Source of the DNA: Pseudonocardia alaniniphila
Lineage (GTDB): Bacteria > Actinomycetota > Actinomycetes > Mycobacteriales > Pseudonocardiaceae
Length of the DNA: 64,000 nt
Assembly (NCBI RefSeq): GCF_022524485.1
Contig: NZ_JAKXMK010000001.1
Span: forward strand, 1-64,000
Direction of reading: 5' to 3'
The notes beneath the pieces were generated by a model. The model saw only the letters and a program-made list of their open reading frames with translations, was not told the DNA's origin and did not search any database. Positions within the stretch are counted from its first letter, which is position 1; every line of letters starts with the position of its first letter. The position numbers and the translations under genes are program-made. Positions 16,440-24,888 of this stretch are shown here, piece after piece.

Positions 16440-17576
16440 ATGATCCCCGTGATGCGTCCGCTCCTCGGTGAGGAGGAGGCCCAGGCCGTCGCCGACGTCG
16501 TTCGGTCCGGCTGGGTGGCCCAAGGGCCGCGGGTGGCGGAGTTCGAGAAGGAGTTCGCTGCGTCCGTCGGCGCGGCGTACGGTGTCGCGACGTCGTCGTG
16601 CACCACGGCGCTGCACCTCGCGCTGTACGTGCTCGGCGTCGGACCGGGCGACGAGGTGATCGTCCCGTCCCTGTCGTTCATCGCCTCGACCAACGCGGTG
16701 CGGTATTGCGGCGCGGTACCCGTCTTCGCCGACGTCGACCCGCTGACCGGGAACATGACCGCGGACACGGTGTCGGCGGTGATCACACCGCGTACGCGTG
16801 CCGTGATGGTGGTGCACCAGGCAGGCGTGCCCGCCGACGTGCCTGCCATCCGTGCGGTGTGCGGGGAGATCCCCGTGGTCGAGGACGCCGCCTGCGCGGC
16901 GGGCTCCACATTGGCCGGACGGCCGGTCGGCCACGGCGCCCTGATGGCGGCCTGGTCGTTCCACCCCCGCAAGCTGATCACCACCGGCGAAGGCGGGATG
17001 ATCACCACCGACGACGCCGAGCGGGCAGCGAGGCTGCGGCGGCTGCGTGAACACGGGATGAGCGTGTCCGCGGCGGACCGGCACGCGTCCGGTCGCAACA
17101 CGGTGGAGGAGTACGGGGAGACCGCGTTCAACTACCGGCTCACCGACATGCAGGCAGCGATGGGACTGGTCCAGCTGCGGCGCCTGCCCGCCATCGTCGC
17201 CCACCGCCGGGAGCGCGCCGACCGCTACCGGGCTCTGCTGGCCCCGCTCGGGCTACGCACGGTGTGCGACCCCGAGGGAGGCACGACCAACGTGCAGTCC
17301 TTCTGGGTGGAGCTCCCCGACGCGGCACCGCCTGTCAGCGAGGTGCTCGCAGCGCTGTCCCAGGCAGGCGTGTCAGCGCGCCGGGGGATCATGGCCGCCC
17401 ACCTGGAGCCCGCGTACGCGGGGCATCCGCACGGGCCGCTGCCCGTCACCGAGCACCTGACCGCTCGGACGCTGATCCTTCCGCTCCACCACGACCTGTC
17501 CGACGCCGATCAGGACGTCGTCGTAGCGGCCCTCGCCGCGGCGATCGGCCTGCAGAGCGCCGTGCCGTCCCACTGA
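16440..17576 (+). CDS. DegT/DnrJ/EryC1 aminotransferase (first copy)
   Basis: 378-residue PLP-dependent sugar aminotransferase. Typical features: IPVMRPLLGEEE start, GVATSSCTTALHLAL (phosphate-binding), VVEDAACAAGS, and PLP Lys178 in SFHPRKLITTGEGG. It transfers an amino group, usually from Glu, to a keto nucleotide sugar. AGAGGTGA precedes ATG 16440. A second DegT enzyme follows 31 bases downstream; the two share only family-level features, so they probably act on two different keto sugars. Confidence 0.9.
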   Translation: MIPVMRPLLGEEEAQAVADVVRSGWVAQGPRVAEFEKEFAASVGAAYGVATSSCTTALHLALYVLGVGPGDEVIVPSLSFIASTNAVRYCGAVPVFADVDPLTGNMTADTVSAVITPRTRAVMVVHQAGVPADVPAIRAVCGEIPVVEDAACAAGSTLAGRPVGHGALMAAWSFHPRKLITTGEGGMITTDDAERAARLRRLREHGMSVSAADRHASGRNTVEEYGETAFNYRLTDMQAAMGLVQLRRLPAIVAHRRERADRYRALLAPLGLRTVCDPEGGTTNVQSFWVELPDAAPPVSEVLAALSQAGVSARRGIMAAHLEPAYAGHPHGPLPVTEHLTARTLILPLHHDLSDADQDVVVAALAAAIGLQSAVPSH

Positions 17577-17607
17577 TGACACATCCGACTACGCCCGAGG
17601 AACACTC

Positions 17608-18735
17608 GTGACCAGTACCCTCCCCACCACAGACCCGGTGCCGCTCCTGGACCTGGCGTCCGCCCACGCCGAGGTGGCCGATGAGATCGCCGCCGGCTGG
17701 GCCGACGTCCTGGCGCACACCGCGTTCGTCGGGGGCCCACGCGTGGCCTCGTTCGAGTCGGACTACGCCACGTGGTCCGGCATCCGGCACTGCGTCGGTG
17801 TCGGCAACGGCACCGACGCGCTGGAGCTGGCGCTGCGAGCGCTCGGCGTCCGTCAGGGCGACGAGTGCATCCTGCCGGCCAACACCTTCATCGCCACGGC
17901 CGAAGCGGTCGTTCGGGCGGGTGCCACGCCGGTCCTCGTGGACTGTGCCAAGGACACCTCGCTCATCGACGTCGACGCCACGGCCGCTGCGGTCACCGAG
18001 CGCACGCGCGTCGTCCTGCCCGTGCACCTCTACGGGCAGACGGCTCCGGTCGAGCAGCTGCGAGCGGTGCTTCCCGACGGTGTCGCGATTCTGGAGGACG
18101 CCGCGCAGTCGCAGGGCGCGCGGCGCAACGGGGTGGCCGCAGGCAAGCTCGGAGACATCGCGGCCACGAGCTTCTACCCCGGGAAGAACCTCGGTGCCTA
18201 CGGCGACGCGGGCGCGGTGCTGACCGACCGCGACGACCTCGCCGAGGCCGTCCATCTGCTGCGTGATCACGGCTCGCCCCGCAAGTACGAGCACAGCGTG
18301 CTCGGGTTCAACAGCAGGCTCGACGCCCTGCAGGCCGTCGTCCTGTCGGCGAAGCTGCGCAGGCTCGACGCCTGGAACGTCGCACGTCGCGCCGCCGCCG
18401 CTCGCTACGGCGAGCTGCTGGCCGATGTGGACGGAGTGGTCACGCCGGTGGTGGCCGAGGGCAACGAGCCGGTCTGGCACCTGTACGTGGTGCGCGTGCC
18501 CGATCGCGCGCGGGTGCTCGCAGAGCTCTACGAGGCCAAGATCGGTGCCGGCATCCACTACCCCGTGCCGGTGCACCGCACCGAGGCCTTCGCGCACCTC
18601 GGCTATGACCTCGGCACCTTCCCGGTCACCGAGCAGCTCGCCGACGAGATCATCTCCCTGCCGATGTTCCCCGCGATCACCGCGGCGCAGCAGGAGCGCG
18701 TGGTGTCCGTCCTCGCGGCGGCGGTCCGGCGGTGA
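17608..18735 (+). CDS. DegT/DnrJ/EryC1 aminotransferase (second copy, WbpE/WlbC-like)
   Basis: 375-residue PLP enzyme with the start PLLDLASAHAEV, GVGNGTDALELALRALGV, ILEDAAQSQGA and PLP Lys193 in SFYPGKNLGAYGDAGA. These features are shared with WbpE/WlbC, which aminate UDP-3-oxo-GlcNAc-uronate. It is coupled (GTGA) to a left-handed beta-helix N-acetyltransferase of WbpD type, so amination then acetylation of the same sugar is likely. GTG 17608 preceded by GAGGAAC. Confidence 0.9.
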   Translation: MTSTLPTTDPVPLLDLASAHAEVADEIAAGWADVLAHTAFVGGPRVASFESDYATWSGIRHCVGVGNGTDALELALRALGVRQGDECILPANTFIATAEAVVRAGATPVLVDCAKDTSLIDVDATAAAVTERTRVVLPVHLYGQTAPVEQLRAVLPDGVAILEDAAQSQGARRNGVAAGKLGDIAATSFYPGKNLGAYGDAGAVLTDRDDLAEAVHLLRDHGSPRKYEHSVLGFNSRLDALQAVVLSAKLRRLDAWNVARRAAAARYGELLADVDGVVTPVVAEGNEPVWHLYVVRVPDRARVLAELYEAKIGAGIHYPVPVHRTEAFAHLGYDLGTFPVTEQLADEIISLPMFPAITAAQQERVVSVLAAAVRR

Positions 18736-19304
18736 CCCTCGCCGAGGAGGGCGTCCGCGTCCACCCGCACGGGCTCTGCGAGAGCACCGACGTGGGCGCG
18801 GGCACCCGCGTCTGGGCCTTCGCGCACGTCCTCGCCGGTGCGCGCGTCGGGCGTGACTGCAACATCTGCGACGGCGCGTTCGTCGAGGACGGAGCCGTTC
18901 TCGGCGACCGCGTGACGGTCAAGAACGGCACCCTCGTCTTCTCGGGCGTGACGTGTGAGGACGAGGTGTTCCTCGGTCCGAACGTGCTGTTCACCAACGA
19001 TCTGCGGCCGCGCGCCGCAATCCGGCGTGGCGCCGACGAACTGCTTCCCACCACCGTGCGCCGCGGAGCCTCGCTCGGCGCCGGTGTCGTGGTCGTCTGC
19101 GGCATCGAGATCGGGGAGAGCGCGTTCGCCGCCGCAGGAGCCGTGGTCACGCGGGACGTTCCCGCGCACGCCTTCGTTGCCGGAAACCCGGCCCGTATCA
19201 AGGGTTGGGTCTGTGCGTGCGGGGAGCGACTGGGAGACGACTTGGCCTGCCCCGCATGCGGGACGCCGCACGAACGTGCGGGATCGGGCTTGCGTCGCCG
19301 CTGA
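18732..19304 (+). CDS. Hexapeptide-repeat N-acetyltransferase (WbpD/WlbB-like) with C-terminal Cys pairs
   Basis: 190-residue left-handed beta-helix acyltransferase. Hexapeptide repeats from VHPHGLCES through VGAGTRVWAFAHVLAG, NICDGAFVEDGAVLG and the FLGPNVLFTNDLRPRA loop with its conserved Asn-Asp, to AGAVVTRDVPAHAFVAGNPAR. It would acetylate the 3-amino group of the sugar nucleotide. The C terminus has CACGERLGDDLACPACG, a rubredoxin-like zinc knuckle seen in some members. GTG 18732 overlaps the upstream stop. The last 107 bases overlap the 3' end of the convergent glycosyltransferase gene. Confidence 0.88.
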   Translation: MTLAEEGVRVHPHGLCESTDVGAGTRVWAFAHVLAGARVGRDCNICDGAFVEDGAVLGDRVTVKNGTLVFSGVTCEDEVFLGPNVLFTNDLRPRAAIRRGADELLPTTVRRGASLGAGVVVVCGIEIGESAFAAAGAVVTRDVPAHAFVAGNPARIKGWVCACGERLGDDLACPACGTPHERAGSGLRRR

Positions 19305-20616
19305 CCAAGCGGACCGGCTCGGGGTCGAACCACTCGGGCACACCGGAGATGAACCCGGGCCGGATCCGTTCAGCGCTGTTGAAGTAGTCCTCCTGTGCAG
19401 TGCCGCGGCGTCGGTTCACGGCGCGTTCGGCGACCCACGTGCCCACCGCGCTGGCCGTGCGGGCCACCTCGGCGAGCGACGGCGGCTGGTACTCGGCGAG
19501 GACCTTGTCGTACCAGTCCAGCTGCACCTGGGTGGCGTGCTCGAGGCTGTAGAACTGCCGCACGAGCGCCAGCGCGAAGTCGCCGTTCTCCTTGCGGAGC
19601 GCTTCGTCGCCGAGCAGCTGATCGAGCTGCTCGACCAGGGTGTCCTCGCCGGTTCCGCCGTCGCCGATGCCGTAGAAGCCGCGCCACCGGAACTCGCGGG
19701 AGGACTCCTCGTCCAGGATGCGGAAGAAGCCGTGCTCGCCCTGCACCACGCACGGCTTGCCGAAGGCCATGGCGCGCAGGAGCGAGCCGCCCATGCCCAG
19801 CATCACGTCGGAAGCGGCGTAGGCCGAGCGTGGGTCCGGACGCTGACCGGTCAGCACCACCACCTCGCGGCCGAACCGCGTGTTGGTCTGGTCGGCGAGG
19901 GCCCGCAGATCGGGCATCGCGGGGCCGTCGCCCACGAGGACCAGACGCATCCGGTGGCGCGGTGCGACCCGGCCGGCCGCCCGGATCGCGGTCTCCAACC
20001 CCTCCTGCTTGAGGACGCGAGCGAAGCGGCTCACGACCACCACGAGCAGCTCGTCGTCCTCGACGCCGATCTCGGCGCGGAAATCGTCGCCGGGAAAGTC
20101 CGGGGTCTGCCCGACGCAGTCGGTGGGGATCTCCAGCACGCCGACCGCCCCGCTCCGCTGCCGGACGGCCGCGGCGATCACGGGATTGCAGACCTGCAGG
20201 GGCACCGTCCCGGGCATGAAGTCCGGCACCGACATGCTGTTGATCGTCATCGTCATCGGGATGCCCTCGCTGCGGTGCGGCCCGAAGAAGGTGAGCAGAG
20301 ACGGGGTGAGCTCGTAGGCGTGCAGGATGTCCGGGCGGAACATGCGGGTGAGCTCGGAGAGCCTGCGGTAGGACGCCGCGGCCCGCTCCATGGTGTCGAG
20401 CTGGACGTGCATGTGGCGCACGCCGCGGTCGCGCAGGACGTCGACCAGGGCACCGTCGGGTCCGGCGACGAGCACGTCGTGGCCCCGGTCGGCAGCGCCG
20501 CACGCGAGGTCGACGGCGTTCATCTGGCTGCCACCGAGGTCGAGCTGGTGGACGGCGACGAGGATGCGTAGCGGGCGAGCTACCTGCTCGCTGTTCACCG
20601 ACGTAGTCGGGTTCAC
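19198..20616 (-). CDS. Glycosyltransferase family 4
   Basis: 472-residue GT-B fold glycosyltransferase. N-terminal domain starts LRILVAVHQLDLGGSQMNAVDLA (donor/acceptor Gly-rich loop); C-terminal domain has VVVVSRFARVLKQEGLETAIRA, LVLVGDGP and the acidic GEHGFF region in place of the classical EGxP..LEAMA. It transfers a sugar, presumably from the nucleotide sugars made by the facing operon, onto a membrane glycan. GTG 20616 overlaps the flippase stop (GTGA). The tail beyond about residue 430 is Arg/Pro-rich and runs 107 bases into the acetyltransferase gene on the other strand; the true function of the tail is uncertain. Confidence 0.85.
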   Translation of the reverse strand: MNPTTSVNSEQVARPLRILVAVHQLDLGGSQMNAVDLACGAADRGHDVLVAGPDGALVDVLRDRGVRHMHVQLDTMERAAASYRRLSELTRMFRPDILHAYELTPSLLTFFGPHRSEGIPMTMTINSMSVPDFMPGTVPLQVCNPVIAAAVRQRSGAVGVLEIPTDCVGQTPDFPGDDFRAEIGVEDDELLVVVVSRFARVLKQEGLETAIRAAGRVAPRHRMRLVLVGDGPAMPDLRALADQTNTRFGREVVVLTGQRPDPRSAYAASDVMLGMGGSLLRAMAFGKPCVVQGEHGFFRILDEESSREFRWRGFYGIGDGGTGEDTLVEQLDQLLGDEALRKENGDFALALVRQFYSLEHATQVQLDWYDKVLAEYQPPSLAEVARTASAVGTWVAERAVNRRRGTAQEDYFNSAERIRPGFISGVPEWFDPEPVRLVSGDASPIPHVRAASRMRGRPSRLPVAPRTHRPNP

Positions 20617-22046
20617 GTAATTCCTTCCGCTCTGACCCTGCCCAGCGGCTCGGTCACCGGTTCGGACTCAAGTTCTCCCTGCGCACCCTGATCGGCGTCG
20701 GCACGAAACGCGCGGATCAGGGGCACCGCGGCGATGGCGCACCCCACCACCTCTGCGCAGAGGTACGCAACACCCACCCCGTCGACGCCCAGCGGCCTGA
20801 CGAGGACGAGCGCGAGGACGACGACGATCACGGCGCTCAGCGTCTGCAGGACCACGACCCGGCCCATCTGCTGCTTCACCCGGGAGACCGAGATGTACAT
20901 GCCGTGCACGATCGTGAAGGGCAGCGCGGCGGCCATGAGCCGCAGCAGGGACGTGCCCTCCTCGGCGTAGGTGTCGCCCAGCAGGGAGAGCAACCACGGA
21001 GCGCCGATCAGCAGGAAGGGCGTGCCGGTGAACCCGATGAGCCACGAGAGCCGCCACGCGCGGCGCATCAGCGCGGGCCCCTGCCGGACGTCGTTCGACG
21101 CCTCCGTGATGTAGGACGACGCGATGTTCCACAGCAGGACCGTGACCGCCTCGCTGATCAACCAGGGCAGCGCGTAGTAGGCGTTGGCCTCGGTGCCGAG
21201 CAGAGACACCACGATCAGCGGCATGCACAGCGGCACGATCACGGACGTGGCGCCCGTGGCGTACTCGCCGAGGAAGAGAGCGCCGAGGGCACGCCTGCTC
21301 GGCAGTGCGACGGCGCCCTCCTTGGAGCTGCGCCGGGGCAACACCCGCAGCAGGAGAGTCGGGGTGATGACCAGCACGGCCAGCGCCGCGGGCGTCGCCC
21401 ACGCAAGCACGATGCCGTTGCGCATCGCGGTGACGGCGAACATCGCGACCAGGCCGAGCTTCACGGCCGAGAACAGGAACTGCTCGATCGGGACCCAGCG
21501 GGCTGCCTGCAGGCCGATCAGAGCCCAGTCCTGGAGCGCGAACAGGGCCAGCACGACGACGAGCAGCGGGAACGCGGCGCGCTCGGCCCCGGAGCCGAAG
21601 AGCGTGTCGTCGGCGAAGAAGAGCGCGAAGCCGCTACCGAGCACCGCGGCGATGAGCGCCGTCACCCCGTATCCCGCCAGCACCATCCTGCGTGATCGTT
21701 CACCGGCCGATCCGAGGAACCGGGTGAAGAGCAGGCCGGTGCCGAGGCTGGCCACCACGCTCATCATCATCGCCGTGTTGATCAGCGCCGACGCGCGGCC
21801 GACCTCCTCAGCGGGGTAGCGCGCGGCGACACCCCAGAAGACGAGGCCGAACAGCGCGGTCATCCCTGATGTGGCCATCAGCGCGACAGCGTTCAGCTCG
21901 AGCCCGCCGGGGAGCGGGATGCGCCGGCCACGCCGACGGTGCTGACCGCTGGGCAGGGACTCGTCGGACCTGGGTCGGACCGCCATCAGGCGGACCGTGG
22001 CTTCCAGGTCCGGCCGACCGGGAGGGGCGCTACTGCCTTGCGTCAT
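20613..22046 (-). CDS. Polysaccharide flippase (Wzx/MOP superfamily)
   Basis: 477-residue polytopic membrane protein with about 12 hydrophobic segments starting near residue 50 after a charged Arg-rich N terminus (SGQHRRRGRRIPLPG). PAEEVGRASALINTAMMMSVVASLG resembles the first helices of O-antigen flippases. It would translocate lipid-linked glycan repeat units. Coupled by a 4-base overlap to the GT4 gene downstream. The start ATG 22046 has only a weak SD (GAGAG). Confidence 0.85.
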   Translation of the reverse strand: MTQGSSAPPGRPDLEATVRLMAVRPRSDESLPSGQHRRRGRRIPLPGGLELNAVALMATSGMTALFGLVFWGVAARYPAEEVGRASALINTAMMMSVVASLGTGLLFTRFLGSAGERSRRMVLAGYGVTALIAAVLGSGFALFFADDTLFGSGAERAAFPLLVVVLALFALQDWALIGLQAARWVPIEQFLFSAVKLGLVAMFAVTAMRNGIVLAWATPAALAVLVITPTLLLRVLPRRSSKEGAVALPSRRALGALFLGEYATGATSVIVPLCMPLIVVSLLGTEANAYYALPWLISEAVTVLLWNIASSYITEASNDVRQGPALMRRAWRLSWLIGFTGTPFLLIGAPWLLSLLGDTYAEEGTSLLRLMAAALPFTIVHGMYISVSRVKQQMGRVVVLQTLSAVIVVVLALVLVRPLGVDGVGVAYLCAEVVGCAIAAVPLIRAFRADADQGAQGELESEPVTEPLGRVRAEGIT

Positions 22047-22240
22047 GCCAGCTGGACTCTCCGGAACCGTGGCCGCGACCTCTGGCCGCTACCGGTTCCC
22101 GACCTCGCCGACACCGCTGCGGCAGGGGCGTGCGGGCCTGACTGCGCTGTGCCTCCATCGACGAGTTGGGTGTCGTCGAGGAGCACCGCGCGATCGTACA
22201 ACCCCCCAGAATGACCGGATCATCCTGCTCCGGAGGCCTG

Positions 22241-23809
22241 TCAGGAGGCGGTGCCCGGCTGGTGGAGCGCCCACACGTCGCACCCGTCGGACTGGCTGGA
22301 CCGGACCTGCGTGGCGTTCGCGGCGAGCCAGTGCGACAGCGCACCGCCGGCGGGGACGAGATCGTCGTCGGGTGCCACGTAGAACCGAGCGCCCTCCTGC
22401 CGGAACTCCGCGAGACGGGAGGGGTCCTGCTGGTCGGCCGCGAGGCTCCACCCCTTCCGATCGGCGAGGTAGAAGATCACCGGCTCCTGGAAGTTGTTGG
22501 CCACGCCGCTCTCCGTGCTCAGGCTGGTCGTGCCGACCACGACGAGCTGGTTCGGCGCGGAGACCGCCGTCAGGCCGGCGGCGCACGTGCCGAACGTGCC
22601 CGTCGTGGAGGTCATCGATCCGATGAGGACGTTCACCGACTGCGCGGCGAGCGCGACGACCGCAAGCCCGGAGACGACCGCGAACCCGAGCGGCGACAGC
22701 CGCGGGCGCAACCACGCCGCCGCTGTGGCGAGGCCGAGACCGACGCAGATCGCGGCGTAGGGCAGCGAATAGACGTGGTACTGGATTCCCAGGTCGGAGC
22801 TGCTGTAGCGGCCGACGGCGAAGTAGTAGACGACGAGTGCGCCGGCGCCCGCCACCACGAGCGGGAACGCCGCCGTCCGTCGCCGCCACAGCCATGCCGC
22901 TCCGAGGACGGCCAGCGGGACACCGACCACGCCGTAGATGAAGATCGCCTCGGTCTTGAGGTTGCCGAGGTAGAAGGCGGGGGAGAGCCACAGCTCGAAG
23001 CTGCCCCACTTGCTGTCGCCGCCGGAGATCACGCCGAAGGTGTTGCCGTACGCGGCGTGCAACTGGGAGGCGTGCCACAGCCACAGCGCCGGCGCCACGA
23101 GGGCCGCGACACCGGCCACGTACACGGACTGCCGCCGGAGCCGCGCCGGAGCCGCGAGGACCAGCCAGACGCCCATGACCAGTCCGATGTGGAGGGACGT
23201 CGGCTTGACCAGCGCCGCGGCCGAGGTGGCGGCGGCAGCGCCCACCAGCCAGATCCCACGATCCTCCTGCACCCAGCGGCAGAACGCGAGCAGCGCCAGG
23301 AGGTAGAAGGCCAGCACCGTCGCCTCCGGCATGAAGGCGGTGCCGTAGCGCATGAAGGCCGGGGAGACGGCGAAGGCGACCAACGCCCAGCGGGCAGCGC
23401 CGATCGGCAGCAGCCGTCGCGCCAGTCCCCAGAACGCCGCCGTCGCGATCAGCATGAACGCGAGGGAGACCAGCCGGCCCAGCCACTCGTGTTCCCCGAA
23501 GACCTGATACAGAGCCGCCGAGAGCCACGGCATGAGCGGGAACTCGGTCTCGACGTACCCGGGCCCCGCGCCGCCCCAGTTGATCTGCGGGAAGAACAGG
23601 TTCATCCCGCCCGTCGCGAAGTTCCGTGCCATCGACGCGGTGTCGGCCTGCCGCCAGATGTCGCCCGGGTAGGCCATCGGACCCAACGCGCGCACCACCG
23701 ACAGCACCGTGACGACGACGACCACGGCCAGCGGCCCCGTGCCGAGCGTCTCTCGTCCGGGCAGCGACGGAGCACGTCGGGCGTTCTGGGGTAGCTGGGT
23801 ACTTAGCAC
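22241..23809 (-). CDS. Membrane glycosyltransferase, ArnT/GT39-like
   Basis: 522-residue GT-C-type membrane glycosyltransferase. Early extracytoplasmic loop with DIWRQADTASMARNF and the acidic pair region YVETEFPLMPWLSA characteristic of ArnT/PMT-like enzymes using polyprenyl-phosphate sugars; about 11 hydrophobic segments follow, then a soluble C-terminal domain (about 400-522). It probably adds a sugar on the outer face of the membrane. GTG 23809 is the only upstream start; a small hairpin (GAAGGAT-cttc-ATCCTTC, 23814-23831) sits right before it and no SD is visible, so the start is less sure. Confidence 0.8.
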   Translation of the reverse strand: MLSTQLPQNARRAPSLPGRETLGTGPLAVVVVVTVLSVVRALGPMAYPGDIWRQADTASMARNFATGGMNLFFPQINWGGAGPGYVETEFPLMPWLSAALYQVFGEHEWLGRLVSLAFMLIATAAFWGLARRLLPIGAARWALVAFAVSPAFMRYGTAFMPEATVLAFYLLALLAFCRWVQEDRGIWLVGAAAATSAAALVKPTSLHIGLVMGVWLVLAAPARLRRQSVYVAGVAALVAPALWLWHASQLHAAYGNTFGVISGGDSKWGSFELWLSPAFYLGNLKTEAIFIYGVVGVPLAVLGAAWLWRRRTAAFPLVVAGAGALVVYYFAVGRYSSSDLGIQYHVYSLPYAAICVGLGLATAAAWLRPRLSPLGFAVVSGLAVVALAAQSVNVLIGSMTSTTGTFGTCAAGLTAVSAPNQLVVVGTTSLSTESGVANNFQEPVIFYLADRKGWSLAADQQDPSRLAEFRQEGARFYVAPDDDLVPAGGALSHWLAANATQVRSSQSDGCDVWALHQPGTAS

Positions 23810-24027
23810 GTATGAAGGATCTTCATCCTTCGCTGTGGAGACGCTGAGCGAAGGCTCTGGGCTCTCAGTGCATCTTCAGCTTCGCGCGGTACCTGCTCCA
23901 GCGGCGGCCACGCCCCGACCCGGTCCGGCCGGGCCATAGGCTGCGGCGCGCAGAGCCGGTACCGAACCCGACCGGCCCGCTGGACGTCCTGGAGCGACGG
24001 CCCGGAACAAGGAGAGGTGGCTGCGAC

Positions 24028-24888
24028 ATGAACGCGGATTCGGCCGATGGGGCGTCGACCGGCAAGGCCCGGATCGGTACTGCGGCGATCCGCCAGGCGC
24101 TGGCCGGCACGAAGGCGGCGCAGGTCGCGTACGGCTGTGCAGTGACCGGGCGCCTGGGCGTCGAGCGCTGGGCTCTCAGCAGGCGACGGCTCGAGTGGGC
24201 GCCGGTGGCACGGCGTGGCCGCATCCTCGCCTACCACTCGATCGGAACACCGTCGTGGGGCGTGAACGACGTCCGCCCGCGCGACTTCGAACGGCACCTG
24301 CAGCTGGCGGCCGACGACGGCTGGACCTTCGCGACACCGGCCGAGGTGATGGCCGAGCCCGAGAAGCAGCAGTTGGCGCTGACGTTCGACGACGGCGTCA
24401 CGAGCGTTCTGGAGAACGCCGCTCCGGTGCTGCGCCACCACGGCATCCCCGCGACGATGTTCGTGGTCAGCGGGTGGGCCGACGGGAAGCACCCTGATCA
24501 GTACCAGCACGTGCTGGACTGGAAGGGCGTCAGCGCGCTCCAGGAGTACGGCATCAGCCTCGCGAGCCACTCCGCCACCCACCCCGACTTCGGCAGGCTC
24601 GGAGCGGCCGAGGCGCGCGAGGAACTAGAGGTGTCGCGGCAGCGGATGGAGCAGATGCTCGGGCTGACCGTCGACGAGTTCGCGATCCCGTTCGGTCAGT
24701 CGCGCAACTGGACGGACGCGGCGCGGACCGCTGCCGAGGGTGCGGGGTACAAGGTCGTGTACGCGCAGGCCGTCGAGACCCGACCGGCCGGCACCGTTCC
24801 GCGGACGTTCATCACCCGCATCGACACCCCTCGGCTGTTCCGCGCCGCGCTCGCCGGCAGCTACGACCGCTGGGAAGAGTGGTACTGA
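24028..24888 (+). CDS. Polysaccharide deacetylase (NodB/CE4 domain)
   Basis: 286-residue CE4 deacetylase. NodB motifs: TFDDG (119-123) with the catalytic and metal-binding Asp pair; metal ligands His181 and His185 in HSATH; FAIPFGQ as motif 3. Motif 1 is preceded by RILAYHSIG. No clear signal peptide, so it may act cytoplasmically or be anchored through the N-terminal 60 residues. It would N-deacetylate an acetamido sugar of the glycan. AAGGAGAGG lies ahead of ATG 24028. It converges on, and overlaps by 28 bases, the GT2 gene. Confidence 0.87.
   Translation: MNADSADGASTGKARIGTAAIRQALAGTKAAQVAYGCAVTGRLGVERWALSRRRLEWAPVARRGRILAYHSIGTPSWGVNDVRPRDFERHLQLAADDGWTFATPAEVMAEPEKQQLALTFDDGVTSVLENAAPVLRHHGIPATMFVVSGWADGKHPDQYQHVLDWKGVSALQEYGISLASHSATHPDFGRLGAAEAREELEVSRQRMEQMLGLTVDEFAIPFGQSRNWTDAARTAAEGAGYKVVYAQAVETRPAGTVPRTFITRIDTPRLFRAALAGSYDRWEEWY

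Noticed and set aside
15177..17204. 675-codon frame antisense to three sugar genes
   Set aside because: Spans several genes with clear motifs; no domain of its own.
22166..23794. 542-codon frame opposite the membrane glycosyltransferase
   Set aside because: Lacks hydrophobic or domain features while the other strand encodes a clear GT-C enzyme.
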